Shown piece by piece: positions 16,977-25,156 of a stretch of 64,000 nucleotides of DNA. The notes beneath the pieces were generated by a model. The model ran no database searches. It saw only the letters and a program-made list of their open reading frames with translations, and had not been told where the DNA came from. The stretch comes from Nonomuraea sp. NEAU-A123. Lineage in GTDB: Bacteria > Actinomycetota > Actinomycetes > Streptosporangiales > Streptosporangiaceae. Numbering within the stretch: the first letter of the stretch is position 1; each line of letters starts with the position of its first letter. A program made the position numbers and the translations under genes. The stretch lies in assembly GCF_018603905.1 (NCBI RefSeq), contig NZ_JAHFZZ010000004.1, positions 124,001 through 188,000 of the forward strand. Reading direction: 5' to 3'.

Positions 16977-18080
16977 TCACTCGGCTGGTGGAACGGTCCA
17001 TGGCGGCGGCGGGCCGCCGGCCGGCGCGGCGGCGGACTCGGCCGATGTCTCCTCTGCCGGAGGTGATGGCGTGCGGCGCGGCGCGCCCGGCCCGGTGCGC
17101 AGCCGGCGCCGGGTCGTGTAGCCGACCAGTCCGACCGCGATGAGCAGGGTGACGCCGTTGAACAGCGGCGTTACCCAGAAGTCCGCCCCTAGCTGGCTGA
17201 TGCCCGACAGGCCGATCGCGAGAATGGCGACGGCGACGACGGTGCCGAGCGGGTTGGGCCGCCCGGCTCTGATCGCGGTGGAGCCGAGCAGGGCGGCGAC
17301 GAACGCCGGCAGCAGGTAGTCGAGCCCGACGCTCGGATTGCCGATCTCCTGCTGCGCGGCGAGCAGGACGCCCGCGGAGCCGGTGACGAGCCCGGAGCCC
17401 AGGAAGGCGTAGACGACGTACCGGCGGGTCGGGATCCCGATCAGGTCGGCTGCGCGCGGGTTCGAGCCGATGACGTAGAGGTAGCGGCCCAGGGGAAGGC
17501 GCTCGAGCACGATCCAGAGCACCGCGGCGAGGACGAGGACGTAGAACGCGGGAGCCGGCAGGCCCAGGAACTTCGCGTCGGAGATGCCGATGAACTCCGC
17601 CGGCAGGCCTTCGGAGCCGGGCACGATCCGGGCGCCCTTGGTCACCCACCCCGTGATGGCGTACATGACGCTGCCGGTGCCCAGGGTGGCGATGAACGAG
17701 TCGATCCGCGCGAACTCGACGAGCAGACCGTTGATCACGCCGGTGAGCGCTCCGCCGATGATCACGCCGAGGCAGGCCAGGGGCCATGGCCATCGGGCGG
17801 TGATGATGAGTTGCAGGGCCAGAACGTGCCAGAGCCCGAGGCCATAACCGATGGACAGGTCGAACTTTCCCGTGACGATGGGGATCATCGCGCCCAGTGC
17901 CAGGATCGCGGTGATCGAATGAGTCGACAGGATCGACGTCAGGTTGGCCATCGTGGGGAAGGTGTCCGGCAGGACGAGCGCGAACACGATGAACAGGACG
18001 ACCGTCAACGCGAGCAGTCCGTAGCTGCCGATGAGGTGGCCGGCGGTGGGCCGTCGCCGGCGCGGGAGCCCCGTGGTCAT
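16977..18080 (-). CDS. sugar ABC transporter permease (RbsC family)
   Basis: This 367-aa membrane protein has about nine to ten hydrophobic segments and the RbsC/AraH family blocks: LTSILSTHSITAILALGAMIPIVTGKFDLSIG, and later ELPLGRYLYVIGSNPRAA-like spacing around LPLGRYLYVIGSNPRAADL. Its C-terminal ~40 residues are Arg/Pro/Ala-rich and probably disordered. It would form a homodimeric channel for the sugar taken up with the adjacent binding protein. The start ATG overlaps the ATPase stop (ATGA), so translation is coupled. Substrate identity is unknown; RbsC-like permeases serve ribose, xylose, galactose, autoinducer-2 and nucleosides. Confidence 0.9.
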   Translation of the reverse strand: MTTGLPRRRRPTAGHLIGSYGLLALTVVLFIVFALVLPDTFPTMANLTSILSTHSITAILALGAMIPIVTGKFDLSIGYGLGLWHVLALQLIITARWPWPLACLGVIIGGALTGVINGLLVEFARIDSFIATLGTGSVMYAITGWVTKGARIVPGSEGLPAEFIGISDAKFLGLPAPAFYVLVLAAVLWIVLERLPLGRYLYVIGSNPRAADLIGIPTRRYVVYAFLGSGLVTGSAGVLLAAQQEIGNPSVGLDYLLPAFVAALLGSTAIRAGRPNPLGTVVAVAILAIGLSGISQLGADFWVTPLFNGVTLLIAVGLVGYTTRRRLRTGPGAPRRTPSPPAEETSAESAAAPAGGPPPPWTVPPAE

Positions 18081-19603
18081 CGGCAGGTCGTCCCGGTGGC
18101 GGCGGGCGCGGCCGACGCGGCCCGGGTGAGCGCGGTGACCGTGAGGGCGTCACCGGCCAGCTCGGCGGTCACCGTCCCCCGGACGAAGACGAGGGCGCGA
18201 TCACACACGTTCACGACCTCTTCGAAGTCGGCGGAGCTGAGCAGGAGGGCCAGGCCATCGGCCACGGCGTCGTCGAGGAGCCGGTAGATCTCGGGTTTGG
18301 CGCCGACGTCGACACTGGCCGTCAGCTCCTCGAGGATCAGGAGGTGACGGTTGGTGCCGAGCCAGCGGCCGAGGACGACCTTCTGCTGGTTTCCGCCCGA
18401 CAGGGTGGCCAGCGGCGCCTCGGTGTCCGCGGGGTGGACGCCGAAGCACGCGACGAGCGCCGCCGCTTCGGCGCGCTCCTGGCGCGGCCGGATCCAGCTC
18501 AGCGGTGACCGGCCGTGTGCCTTGGCGTTCGCCAGGAAGTTCTCCCGGACGCTGAGGTCCGGGGCGATGCCTTCCTCCTGCCGGTCGCTCGTCACGAGAC
18601 CGACACCCGCGCCGACGGCCGCCGACACCGACCTGGGCTGGTACGGACGCCCGTCAAGCAGTACGCGGCCGGCGAGAACGGGGTGCGAGCCGGCCAGAGC
18701 GCGGCCGAGATCCGCGTGACCGGCGCCCATGAGACCGACCAGACCGATCGCCTCGCCGGCCCGCAGGTCGAGGCTGATCGGGCCGGCCTGCCCGGTTCGC
18801 ACGCCGGCGAGGCTCAGCACGACCTGTCCCGCTTCGCGACGCGGGCGCTGGTGGGGCGTCGGTTCGTGCCCGACGATGTCGCGCACGAGGCGGGTGCGGT
18901 AGCCGCCGGTGAGGGGTCCCTGGCTGACCAGGCGTCCGTTGCGCAGGACCGCGACCCGGTCGGCGATCGCCCGCACCTCGTCGAGCCGGTGGCTCACGTA
19001 CACGATGCCGTGACCCCGGTCGCGTAGCGCGCGCAGCACCTCGAACAGGCGGGCGCAGTCGGGTGCGGGCAGGCTCGCGGTCGGCTCGTCGAGCACGATG
19101 AGCTCGGCCTCGGCGGCCAGCGCGCGGGTGATGGCGACGAGTGACCGCTCGGCGCGGGTGAGGTTGGAGATCCGCTCGTCGGGGTCGAGGTGGATCGCGA
19201 CGAGCCGGAGGGCTTCCGCGCAGCGCTCGCGCACCTGGTGCCAGGAGATGAGACCGCCACGCCGGCGATAGCCGGTGCCGAGGGCGATGTTCTCGGCGAC
19301 GGTCATCCACTCGACGAGGCCGAGGTCCTGGTGGATGAAGGACATGCCGCGGGAGGCGGCCTGGCTGCCCAGCGGATGGCCGGCCACCACCACCTCGCCC
19401 TCGTCGGCGCGGTAGACCCCGGCCAGGATCTTGATCAGGGTGGACTTGCCGGCGCCGTTCTGCCCGAGCAGGCCGAGGACGTCGCCACGGTGGACGTCGA
19501 GATCCACCCCCTCCAGCGCGGAGGTGCCGCCGAACCGCTTGCTCACTCCGCGGATGCGGACAAGCGGTTCGGAGGCGGCCCGCGATGCTCGGCCCGGGAT
19601 CAC
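18077..19603 (-). CDS. sugar ABC transporter ATP-binding protein (RbsA-type, two ABC domains)
   Basis: This is a 508-aa cytoplasmic ATPase with two ABC modules. Module one has Walker A GQNGAGKSTLIKIL and Walker B LIVLDEPTASLP, but its signature is the divergent LTRAERSLVAITRAL. Module two has a degenerate Walker A (GLMGAGHADLGRAL) and an intact signature LSGGNQQKVVLGRWLG. This asymmetric pattern is typical of carbohydrate ATPases of the RbsA/MglA class. I placed the start at the GTG at 19603, which overlaps the stop of the LuxR regulator gene (GTGA); the frame remains open to 19957 but that part is a shadow of the regulator. Coupling with a regulator gene is the unusual feature. Confidence 0.92.
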   Translation of the reverse strand: MIPGRASRAASEPLVRIRGVSKRFGGTSALEGVDLDVHRGDVLGLLGQNGAGKSTLIKILAGVYRADEGEVVVAGHPLGSQAASRGMSFIHQDLGLVEWMTVAENIALGTGYRRRGGLISWHQVRERCAEALRLVAIHLDPDERISNLTRAERSLVAITRALAAEAELIVLDEPTASLPAPDCARLFEVLRALRDRGHGIVYVSHRLDEVRAIADRVAVLRNGRLVSQGPLTGGYRTRLVRDIVGHEPTPHQRPRREAGQVVLSLAGVRTGQAGPISLDLRAGEAIGLVGLMGAGHADLGRALAGSHPVLAGRVLLDGRPYQPRSVSAAVGAGVGLVTSDRQEEGIAPDLSVRENFLANAKAHGRSPLSWIRPRQERAEAAALVACFGVHPADTEAPLATLSGGNQQKVVLGRWLGTNRHLLILEELTASVDVGAKPEIYRLLDDAVADGLALLLSSADFEEVVNVCDRALVFVRGTVTAELAGDALTVTALTRAASAAPAATGTTCR

Positions 19604-21921
19604 TGTCTGCCGGCCCGCTGTCGCGAGCTCCAGGCTTTGGCGACCTGCGACCTGGAGGTGAAACTCAGCTTGCGCAGGATGTTCTCGACATGGCCCTCGG
19701 CGGTGCGCTGGGCGATGACCAGGGTCTCCGCGATCTGCTTGTTGCTCAGCCCTTGTGCCACGAGCTCGGCGATCTGGCGTTCCCTGCGGGTCAGGACGGA
19801 CGCGACGTCGGATTCGGGCTGGGGGCTTGGCGCGTCTCTCGACGGCTTCTCCTCCAGCGCATGGGCGACGGCCTGGTCGAGCGTGAGCTCCGAGCCATAG
19901 GTGAAGGCCGCGGTGAACGCTTCGTCCCTGAGGCTCTCCCGTAGCCGGGCCTCGCAACGGCTGTGCAGACCGGCCAGGTGCCCGAGTCCGGACAGCGACG
20001 TCTCGATCGACCGCCAGACCGTCTGCGCGGCGCCCAGCAACTGGGCGGCGCGTTCGTCCCGCTGCTGATCGGCCATGATCCAGGCGAGTCCCTCAAGGCA
20101 TTGGGCGATGCCCAGGTGGTCGTTGCAGCGCAGCTTGAGTCTCAGCGCGTCGCGCATCATGGGGAGGGCGGTGCCGGGATCGCCCCGCCGCCACCGGTCC
20201 AGGGCCGTGACCCACAACGCGTAGGAGACGGACCAGTCGGCGTTCACCCGCCGGGACAAGTCCAAGGCCTCCTGGCAGAGCGCCGTTGAGCGGGCGTCGC
20301 CCAAGAGGACGGCGGCGATGCTCAGCTGGAAGAGCGCGACCCACGCGTGGCCTGGATGGCCGAGGGCGCGGCGACGGGTCACGGCCTCCTCCAGCAGGGT
20401 GAACGCTCGTGCGAAGTCTCCGGCCAGCAGCGCGGCGAAGCCGGTGATGTGGACGGTGCCGGCGAGCTGGGCCTCATCACCCAGCCGTTCGGCCAGCGTG
20501 CGCGACTCCCGCAACAGCGGTTGCGCGGCCAAGGGGTCGCCTTGCAGCAGGACGAGCCAGGCGTCGACCCACAGGGCCTTGGCCCGTGCGGCGCTGGGGC
20601 CGGGCTCCTGCGCCAGCCCCCGCTCCAGCCAGTGGTGGCCTTCGCTGGGGGAGCTCCACGAAAGCCGGTGGCTCCACATCGCGGCGGCGATCTCGAGGGC
20701 GGCCCAAGCCTGGCCCGGCTCGCTCGAGCAGAATTCCAGTGCCGCCCGTACGTTGGCCTGCTCCTGGCGGATCCGGACGAGCCACTCCATCTGATGCTCG
20801 CCGAACCACTCGGCCTCCGCCCGCGCGGCCAGGTTGCGGCACCAGTCGCGATGCCGCAGCCGAAGCGCCGTCTTCTGCCGGGGGCCGGCGATCCGTTCCC
20901 ATCCGTACTGGCGGAGCGTCTCCAGCATCTCGTAACGCATCCCGGAGCCTTGCGCCTTCCGCCGCAGGATCGACTTGTCGACCAGCTCGGTCAGCACGTG
21001 GAGGACGTCTTCCCGGGCGATCCCGTCGCCCGAGCACACCTCTTCGACGGCTTCGAGATCGCAACCGCCGGAGAAGACCGACAACCGTTCCCACAGCGTC
21101 CGCTCCGCAGGCGAACACAGGTGGTGACTCCAGTCCACCAGCGTCTGCAACGTCCTCTGCCGTGGCACCGCGACCACGGGTCCCCTCGACAGCAACTGGA
21201 ACCGGTCGTTCAGCCGCTCGAGGATCTGCTCCACGGACAAGGCCCGCATACGCACCGCCGCGAGCTCGATGGCCAGCGGAATCCCGTCCAGCCGCCGGCA
21301 CAGTTGCGTCACCGCCACGCTGTTGGCCTCGTTGACGGTGAACCCGGGTACGACGGCCGCCACCCGGTCGGCGAACAGTCGCACCGCCTCGTAACGCGCT
21401 TCGGCGTCCGCGAGCACCGCCTCGTCCGCCCCGGGCACCGTCAACGGCGGCACCTCCAGCAGGTGCTCGCTCGGCACCTGCAGCGATTGCCGGCTGGTCG
21501 CGAGAATGCGCAGCTCGGGCGCAGCGGAGAGCAGCTTGCCGGCCAGGATGGCGCACTCGGTCAGCAGGTGCTCGCAGTTGTCCAGGACCAAGAGCAGCCG
21601 CTTGTTCGACAGGTGTTCGCAGAGAGCGGCCACATCCGGGTGGTGGCAGCCGATCGTTTCAGCGATGGTCTCCGTGAGCAGCTCTTCGGCCGTGAGCGGA
21701 GCCAGGTCGATCAGCCACATCCCGTCAGGGAAGGCCCGGGACATCTCCGCCGCGACTCTCATCGCCAGCCGCGTCTTGCCCACTCCGCCGACACCGGTCA
21801 GCGTCACCATCCGCTCAGTGGCAAGCAGACGCTTGGTCTCGGCCAGCTCATGCCGACGACCAACGAAACTCGTCAATTCGGCTGGCAGGTTCCCCATATG
21901 CCGCCGTGTCATTGCCCCCAT
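19600..21921 (-). CDS. large LuxR-type transcriptional regulator with STAND/NB-ARC-like ATPase and TPR-like region
   Basis: This is a 773-aa cytoplasmic regulator. Near the N-terminus comes FVGRRHELAETKRLL, then the P-loop GVGGVGKTRLA and Walker B-like LLLVLDNCEHLL, the hallmarks of actinobacterial STAND regulators (AfsR/MalT-like). A long helical, TPR-like middle follows, and a LuxR helix-turn-helix closes the protein (LTRRERQIAELVAQGLSNKQ, then IAETLVIAQRTAEGHVENIL). The exact start is uncertain: ATG 21921, 21912 or 21897 are all in frame, and the GGGGG ahead of 21912 favours that one. It is the first gene of the sugar ABC operon and overlaps the ATPase start. A 16-bp palindrome lies about 105 bases upstream. 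It probably controls this operon. Confidence 0.88.
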   Translation of the reverse strand: MGAMTRRHMGNLPAELTSFVGRRHELAETKRLLATERMVTLTGVGGVGKTRLAMRVAAEMSRAFPDGMWLIDLAPLTAEELLTETIAETIGCHHPDVAALCEHLSNKRLLLVLDNCEHLLTECAILAGKLLSAAPELRILATSRQSLQVPSEHLLEVPPLTVPGADEAVLADAEARYEAVRLFADRVAAVVPGFTVNEANSVAVTQLCRRLDGIPLAIELAAVRMRALSVEQILERLNDRFQLLSRGPVVAVPRQRTLQTLVDWSHHLCSPAERTLWERLSVFSGGCDLEAVEEVCSGDGIAREDVLHVLTELVDKSILRRKAQGSGMRYEMLETLRQYGWERIAGPRQKTALRLRHRDWCRNLAARAEAEWFGEHQMEWLVRIRQEQANVRAALEFCSSEPGQAWAALEIAAAMWSHRLSWSSPSEGHHWLERGLAQEPGPSAARAKALWVDAWLVLLQGDPLAAQPLLRESRTLAERLGDEAQLAGTVHITGFAALLAGDFARAFTLLEEAVTRRRALGHPGHAWVALFQLSIAAVLLGDARSTALCQEALDLSRRVNADWSVSYALWVTALDRWRRGDPGTALPMMRDALRLKLRCNDHLGIAQCLEGLAWIMADQQRDERAAQLLGAAQTVWRSIETSLSGLGHLAGLHSRCEARLRESLRDEAFTAAFTYGSELTLDQAVAHALEEKPSRDAPSPQPESDVASVLTRRERQIAELVAQGLSNKQIAETLVIAQRTAEGHVENILRKLSFTSRSQVAKAWSSRQRAGRQ

Positions 21922-22025
21922 GACAATTTCAGGCTAGCTCATCCCGGCCCGGTGAGTTCGCTGAGCCCGTGTGGACAGCCGCTTGCCTCATGCCCCTCTT
22001 GACCTGCGGCGGAGGCTGCTGCTAC

Positions 22026-22041
22026 CTACCTACGTAGGTAG
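22026..22041. promoter_or_regulatory. 16-bp perfect palindrome in divergent promoter region
   Basis: CTACCTACGTAGGTAG is a perfect palindrome, preceded by an extra overlapping CTAC unit. It lies between the start of the LuxR/STAND regulator (minus) and the DUF5999 gene (plus). It is a candidate operator for a dimeric regulator acting on either or both transcripts. Confidence 0.6.
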
Positions 22042-22154
22042 AAGTGGGTGTTCGTATAGGCATTTATCCCGTCCTACACCCGCTGTTTGCCTGTGCATGC
22101 TGGTTCCGTCAGAAAGAAACGCCGGGATGCCGGCGAAGATATAGAGGAACGATC

Positions 22155-22349
22155 ATGTGCCAGCACCAGCCCCGGTGCCCGTCCGCATACGCCTTCGACC
22201 ATGATTCCGCCCGTCTGGTGGCCTTCCACCCGGAACAGGGGTGGGGCCTGCTGTGCAATGGCGTAGTGGTCTTCGAGGACAACGGCGAGATCCTGCCCGA
22301 CGGGCGCTGCGTCGCAGCCAACCACGACTACTACGGGCGGGCGGCATGA
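22155..22349 (+). CDS. DUF5999 family small protein
   Basis: This 64-aa protein (MCQHQPRCPSA... to ...CVAANHDYYGRAA) has the features I associate with DUF5999: an N-terminal CxHxPxCP motif, a central GWGLLCNGVVVFEDNG hairpin and a C-terminal RCVAAN segment. These proteins are frequent in actinobacteria and their function is unknown. The Cys/His cluster suggests a small metal site. The start at 22155 follows GAGGAA with good spacing; the longer frame from 22044 lies across the promoter palindrome region and is unlikely. Its stop overlaps the next gene's start (ATGA), coupling it to the GHKL ATPase. Confidence 0.8.
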   Translation: MCQHQPRCPSAYAFDHDSARLVAFHPEQGWGLLCNGVVVFEDNGEILPDGRCVAANHDYYGRAA

Positions 22350-22915
22350 ACCATCACTCCGGAGCCGCGCTCATGGACACGCGCGCACCCCGGCAGGGCG
22401 ACTCGCGGGACGCGGCCATGCCCTGGAACGGTCACACCTCGCTCTGGGACCGGCTCAAGGCCGGCGTCCGGCACCTGGGAGAGTTCGCCACCGGCTCCGG
22501 CCAGGAAAACGGCGAGCAGCTCGCCTCGTGGTGGCTTTCGCCAAGTATGTCCACAGTGCCGCGGGTACGACGTCTCACCCGTGCCTGGCTGGCCGCATGG
22601 GGCCACCGCGAACAGGTTGAGGTCGCGGAGCTGCTGGTCAGCGAGATCGTCACCAACGCGCTGCGCCATGCGCCAGGACCGTACCGGCTGACTCTCTACG
22701 CCACTGACGGCCTGCTGCGCGGCGAGGTCGAGGACGCGGGCACCGCGCCGCTCCACGTCCGCCACGCCCAGCCGGGCGACGAGCAAGGCCGCGGCCTGGA
22801 CATGATCAACCTGCTGGCCTGCTGCTGGGGCAGCGAATCCACACCCGAGGGAAAGACCGTCTGGTTCGAGCTCCCCACGAGCCCGGCCGGGGTCATCCAC
22901 CGACCTCACAGGTGA
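22346..22915 (+). CDS. GHKL/HATPase_c ATP-binding protein (anti-sigma-factor-kinase-like)
   Basis: This is a 189-aa protein. The C-terminal ~120 residues carry a histidine-kinase-like ATPase domain: the N box ELLVSEIVTNALRHA, a G1 region VEDAGTAPL and the G2 motif GRGLDMINLLA. This single-domain form resembles RsbW/SpoIIAB anti-sigma kinases, which are abundant in streptomycetes and relatives. No sigma factor or antagonist is adjacent. The N-terminal ~70 residues are unconserved in appearance and hydrophilic. Translation starts at the ATG overlapping the DUF5999 stop. The 3' end overlaps the convergent STAND ATPase gene by 23 bases. Kinase activity is not proven by sequence, since some relatives only bind partners. 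Confidence 0.82.
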   Translation: MNHHSGAALMDTRAPRQGDSRDAAMPWNGHTSLWDRLKAGVRHLGEFATGSGQENGEQLASWWLSPSMSTVPRVRRLTRAWLAAWGHREQVEVAELLVSEIVTNALRHAPGPYRLTLYATDGLLRGEVEDAGTAPLHVRHAQPGDEQGRGLDMINLLACCWGSESTPEGKTVWFELPTSPAGVIHRPHR

Positions 22916-24986
22916 GCACGCGTTCCAGCCCGAGACTCGCCCCGTCTCGGAAGCTCGCCGCGAACATCCGATCCCCCAGGGTGTCGCGGGCCTGGTCCAC
23001 GCAGCGCTCATGCCATCTCGCGTGATAGGGCAGCCGAGTGGGTGAGGCGCCCACCGCCTGCCACAACGAGTGCGCCGCCCCCAGCAGCCGGGCGGCCTTT
23101 TCATGGTCCTGGCGCGCACCGGCGATCCACGCCAGCACCTCCAGGCACTGCGTCAGGCACCACCGGTCGTTGATCTCTCCGGTGAACTCGGCGGCCTCCC
23201 TCACCAGTGCGTCGGCCCGCTGGTAGTCGCCCAGGTTCCACACGGCGATGCCGAGCGCGAGCTGGGCGTACCCGCGCGACACCTGCGCATGATGAGCCTC
23301 GCAGATCGCCAGGGCCTCCGCGGCGAATCCGGCGGCCCGGCCGGGATCCTCGATCGAACCGTACACGGCCGCGTAGTACAGACTGGGCATGACGCCGTCG
23401 TCGTCTCCCGCGGCCCGGAAGAGGGCGAGCGACTCCTCCAAGAGCGCGAGGCCACGCTGGGCATCCCCGGCGGAGCACGCCGCGACACCGGAGGTCCGGA
23501 TGACGAACGGCAGGATGCCTTCGTTGCCCGGCTGCCGTGCGATGCGGTGACATTCCTCAAGTCTCGGCATGGCCTCCGCCAGGTCGCCCTGTCGGAGGGC
23601 GAGCATGCTGTCCACCCAGAGCGCCGTCGCCCGAGCGCTGCTCGCCGTCCGCACCGGCCTCAGGGCGCGCTCCAGCCAGTAGCGGCCCTCGGTGGGGGAG
23701 CCGACGAGGAGCCAGAAGGACCACAGCGCCGACGCCGTCTCGAGGCCCGCGAGAGCCAGGACCGGGTCACCCAGGCACAGCTCGAGCGCGAGGCGCACGT
23801 TGGGAAGTTCTCGTTGCAGGAGCAGATACCGCTCGAACTGGTCGGGGACCATCGCGTCGATCCGGTGCCGGTCGGCCAGGTCCCGGTAGTGGTCGACGAA
23901 GCGCTGGCGCAGTGCCCGTCCTTCGGAAGGCGTCAACTGCTCGCACCCGTACGCGCGGATGCTCTCCAGCATGCGATACCTGAGCCCGGTCGCCCAGCGC
24001 TCGCCGACCAGGACCGACTTGTCCACCAACCCGGCCACCAGATCGATCATCTCGGCGGGGGCGATCCCCGCGCCGGAGCACACCGCCTCGGCGGTGTCCA
24101 GGTCGACCCCGCCGGGAAACATCGACAGCCGGGCCCACAGCCGCTGCTCCGCCGGTGAGCACAGGCGGAAGCTCCAGTCCATGGTCGCGCGCAGCGTCTG
24201 ATGGCGTGGCGACGCGGCCGGGCTGCCCGCCGACAGCACCTCGAAGCGCTCGTCCAGCTCGCGCGTCAACTGTTCCAAGGGCAGAGCACGTAGCTGTACG
24301 GCGGCCAGCTCGATCGCCAGCGGGATCCCCTCCAGACGCCGGGCCAGCCGCGCCACGCAGGCCGCGTTAGTCGTGTCCAGGGAGAAACCGGGCGACACGC
24401 TCGCCGCCCGTTCCACGAAGAGACGCACCGAATCGTGCCGGGCGATGCGGCGGAGAGGATGGCCGGGGTCCGGCACGGACAGCGACGGAACCGGCAGCAC
24501 CTGCTCGCCGTAGACCCCCAGCGTCTGCCTGCTGGTCGCCAGGATCCGCAGCCTGGGAGCGCTGTGCAGGAGCCGGGCCACGAAACGGGCGCAATCGTCG
24601 AGCAGATGCTCGCAGTTGTCCAGGACCAGCAGCATCCGCTTGTCCGACAGATAGTCCACCAGCACGGTCATGGGGTCGGGCCCCGCCTCGCGCAGGCCCA
24701 GCGCTCCGGCGACGATCGGTTCGAGCAGGTCACCGGCCTCCAGGGAGGCCAGTTCGATGACCTCCACGCCGTCCTTGTAGGTGTCCCGCAGGATTTCCGC
24801 GATCCTGAGCGCCAGCCGGCTCTTGCCGACACCGCCCGTGCCGGTCAAGGTCAGCAACCGGGCCTGCGACAGTCCCCTCCTGGCCGCGGCCAGCTCGTGC
24901 CTGCGCCCGACGAAGCTCGACCCGTCCAGGTAAGGACGGGCCTGGTGCACGGAACGTTCCGAAGCCTGCGATGTCACCTGAGTCAT
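22893..24986 (-). CDS. STAND/NB-ARC-like ATPase with TPR-like region, lacking the LuxR DNA-binding domain
   Basis: This 697-aa protein parallels the regulator at 19600-21921 in order and wording: FVGRRHELAAARRGLSQ, P-loop GTGGVGKSRLALRIA, Walker B LLVLDNCEHLLDD, LATSRQTLG, LARRLEGIPLAIELAAVQLRAL, then a long helical region. It ends at GLERVLTCEVGG, exactly where the paralogue enters its linker and LuxR helix-turn-helix. No HTH is present at either end. It may therefore act as a signalling ATPase without direct DNA binding, or be a truncated regulator. The stop falls inside the converging GHKL gene. It reads divergently from a serine hydrolase gene, with palindromic sites between them. Confidence 0.82.
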   Translation of the reverse strand: MTQVTSQASERSVHQARPYLDGSSFVGRRHELAAARRGLSQARLLTLTGTGGVGKSRLALRIAEILRDTYKDGVEVIELASLEAGDLLEPIVAGALGLREAGPDPMTVLVDYLSDKRMLLVLDNCEHLLDDCARFVARLLHSAPRLRILATSRQTLGVYGEQVLPVPSLSVPDPGHPLRRIARHDSVRLFVERAASVSPGFSLDTTNAACVARLARRLEGIPLAIELAAVQLRALPLEQLTRELDERFEVLSAGSPAASPRHQTLRATMDWSFRLCSPAEQRLWARLSMFPGGVDLDTAEAVCSGAGIAPAEMIDLVAGLVDKSVLVGERWATGLRYRMLESIRAYGCEQLTPSEGRALRQRFVDHYRDLADRHRIDAMVPDQFERYLLLQRELPNVRLALELCLGDPVLALAGLETASALWSFWLLVGSPTEGRYWLERALRPVRTASSARATALWVDSMLALRQGDLAEAMPRLEECHRIARQPGNEGILPFVIRTSGVAACSAGDAQRGLALLEESLALFRAAGDDDGVMPSLYYAAVYGSIEDPGRAAGFAAEALAICEAHHAQVSRGYAQLALGIAVWNLGDYQRADALVREAAEFTGEINDRWCLTQCLEVLAWIAGARQDHEKAARLLGAAHSLWQAVGASPTRLPYHARWHERCVDQARDTLGDRMFAASFRDGASLGLERVLTCEVGG

Positions 24987-25082
24987 GACTGCTCCACCGG
25001 CTCAGGCTCTCGAGGCCACCCTGTCGCCAGGACTGAGCCGACGTAACCACACTATGCCCGGACCGTTTCCGCTCAGCCAAGT

Positions 25083-25138
25083 TGCGTACGTCGAACCCAT
25101 ATGCGTACAGTGTTCGCATCAAGGGCACCGTGTACGCA
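25083..25138. promoter_or_regulatory. operator cluster: 19-bp near-palindrome plus flanking half-sites
   Basis: ATGCGTACAGTGTTCGCAT (25101-25119) is a palindrome with one mismatched pair. TGCGTAC also occurs at 25083-25089, and its inverse GTACGCA at 25132-25138. The cluster lies between the divergent STAND ATPase and serine hydrolase genes, 19-74 bases upstream of the hydrolase start. It resembles TetR-type operators. Confidence 0.55.
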
Positions 25139-25156
25139 CACTTGAGGAGAAGCCAG

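Noticed and set aside
22893..24986. Interpretation as a defence STAND NTPase
   Set aside because: No effector domain (nuclease, TIR, protease) and strong resemblance to a neighbouring LuxR/STAND regulator; loss of the HTH is the simpler reading.
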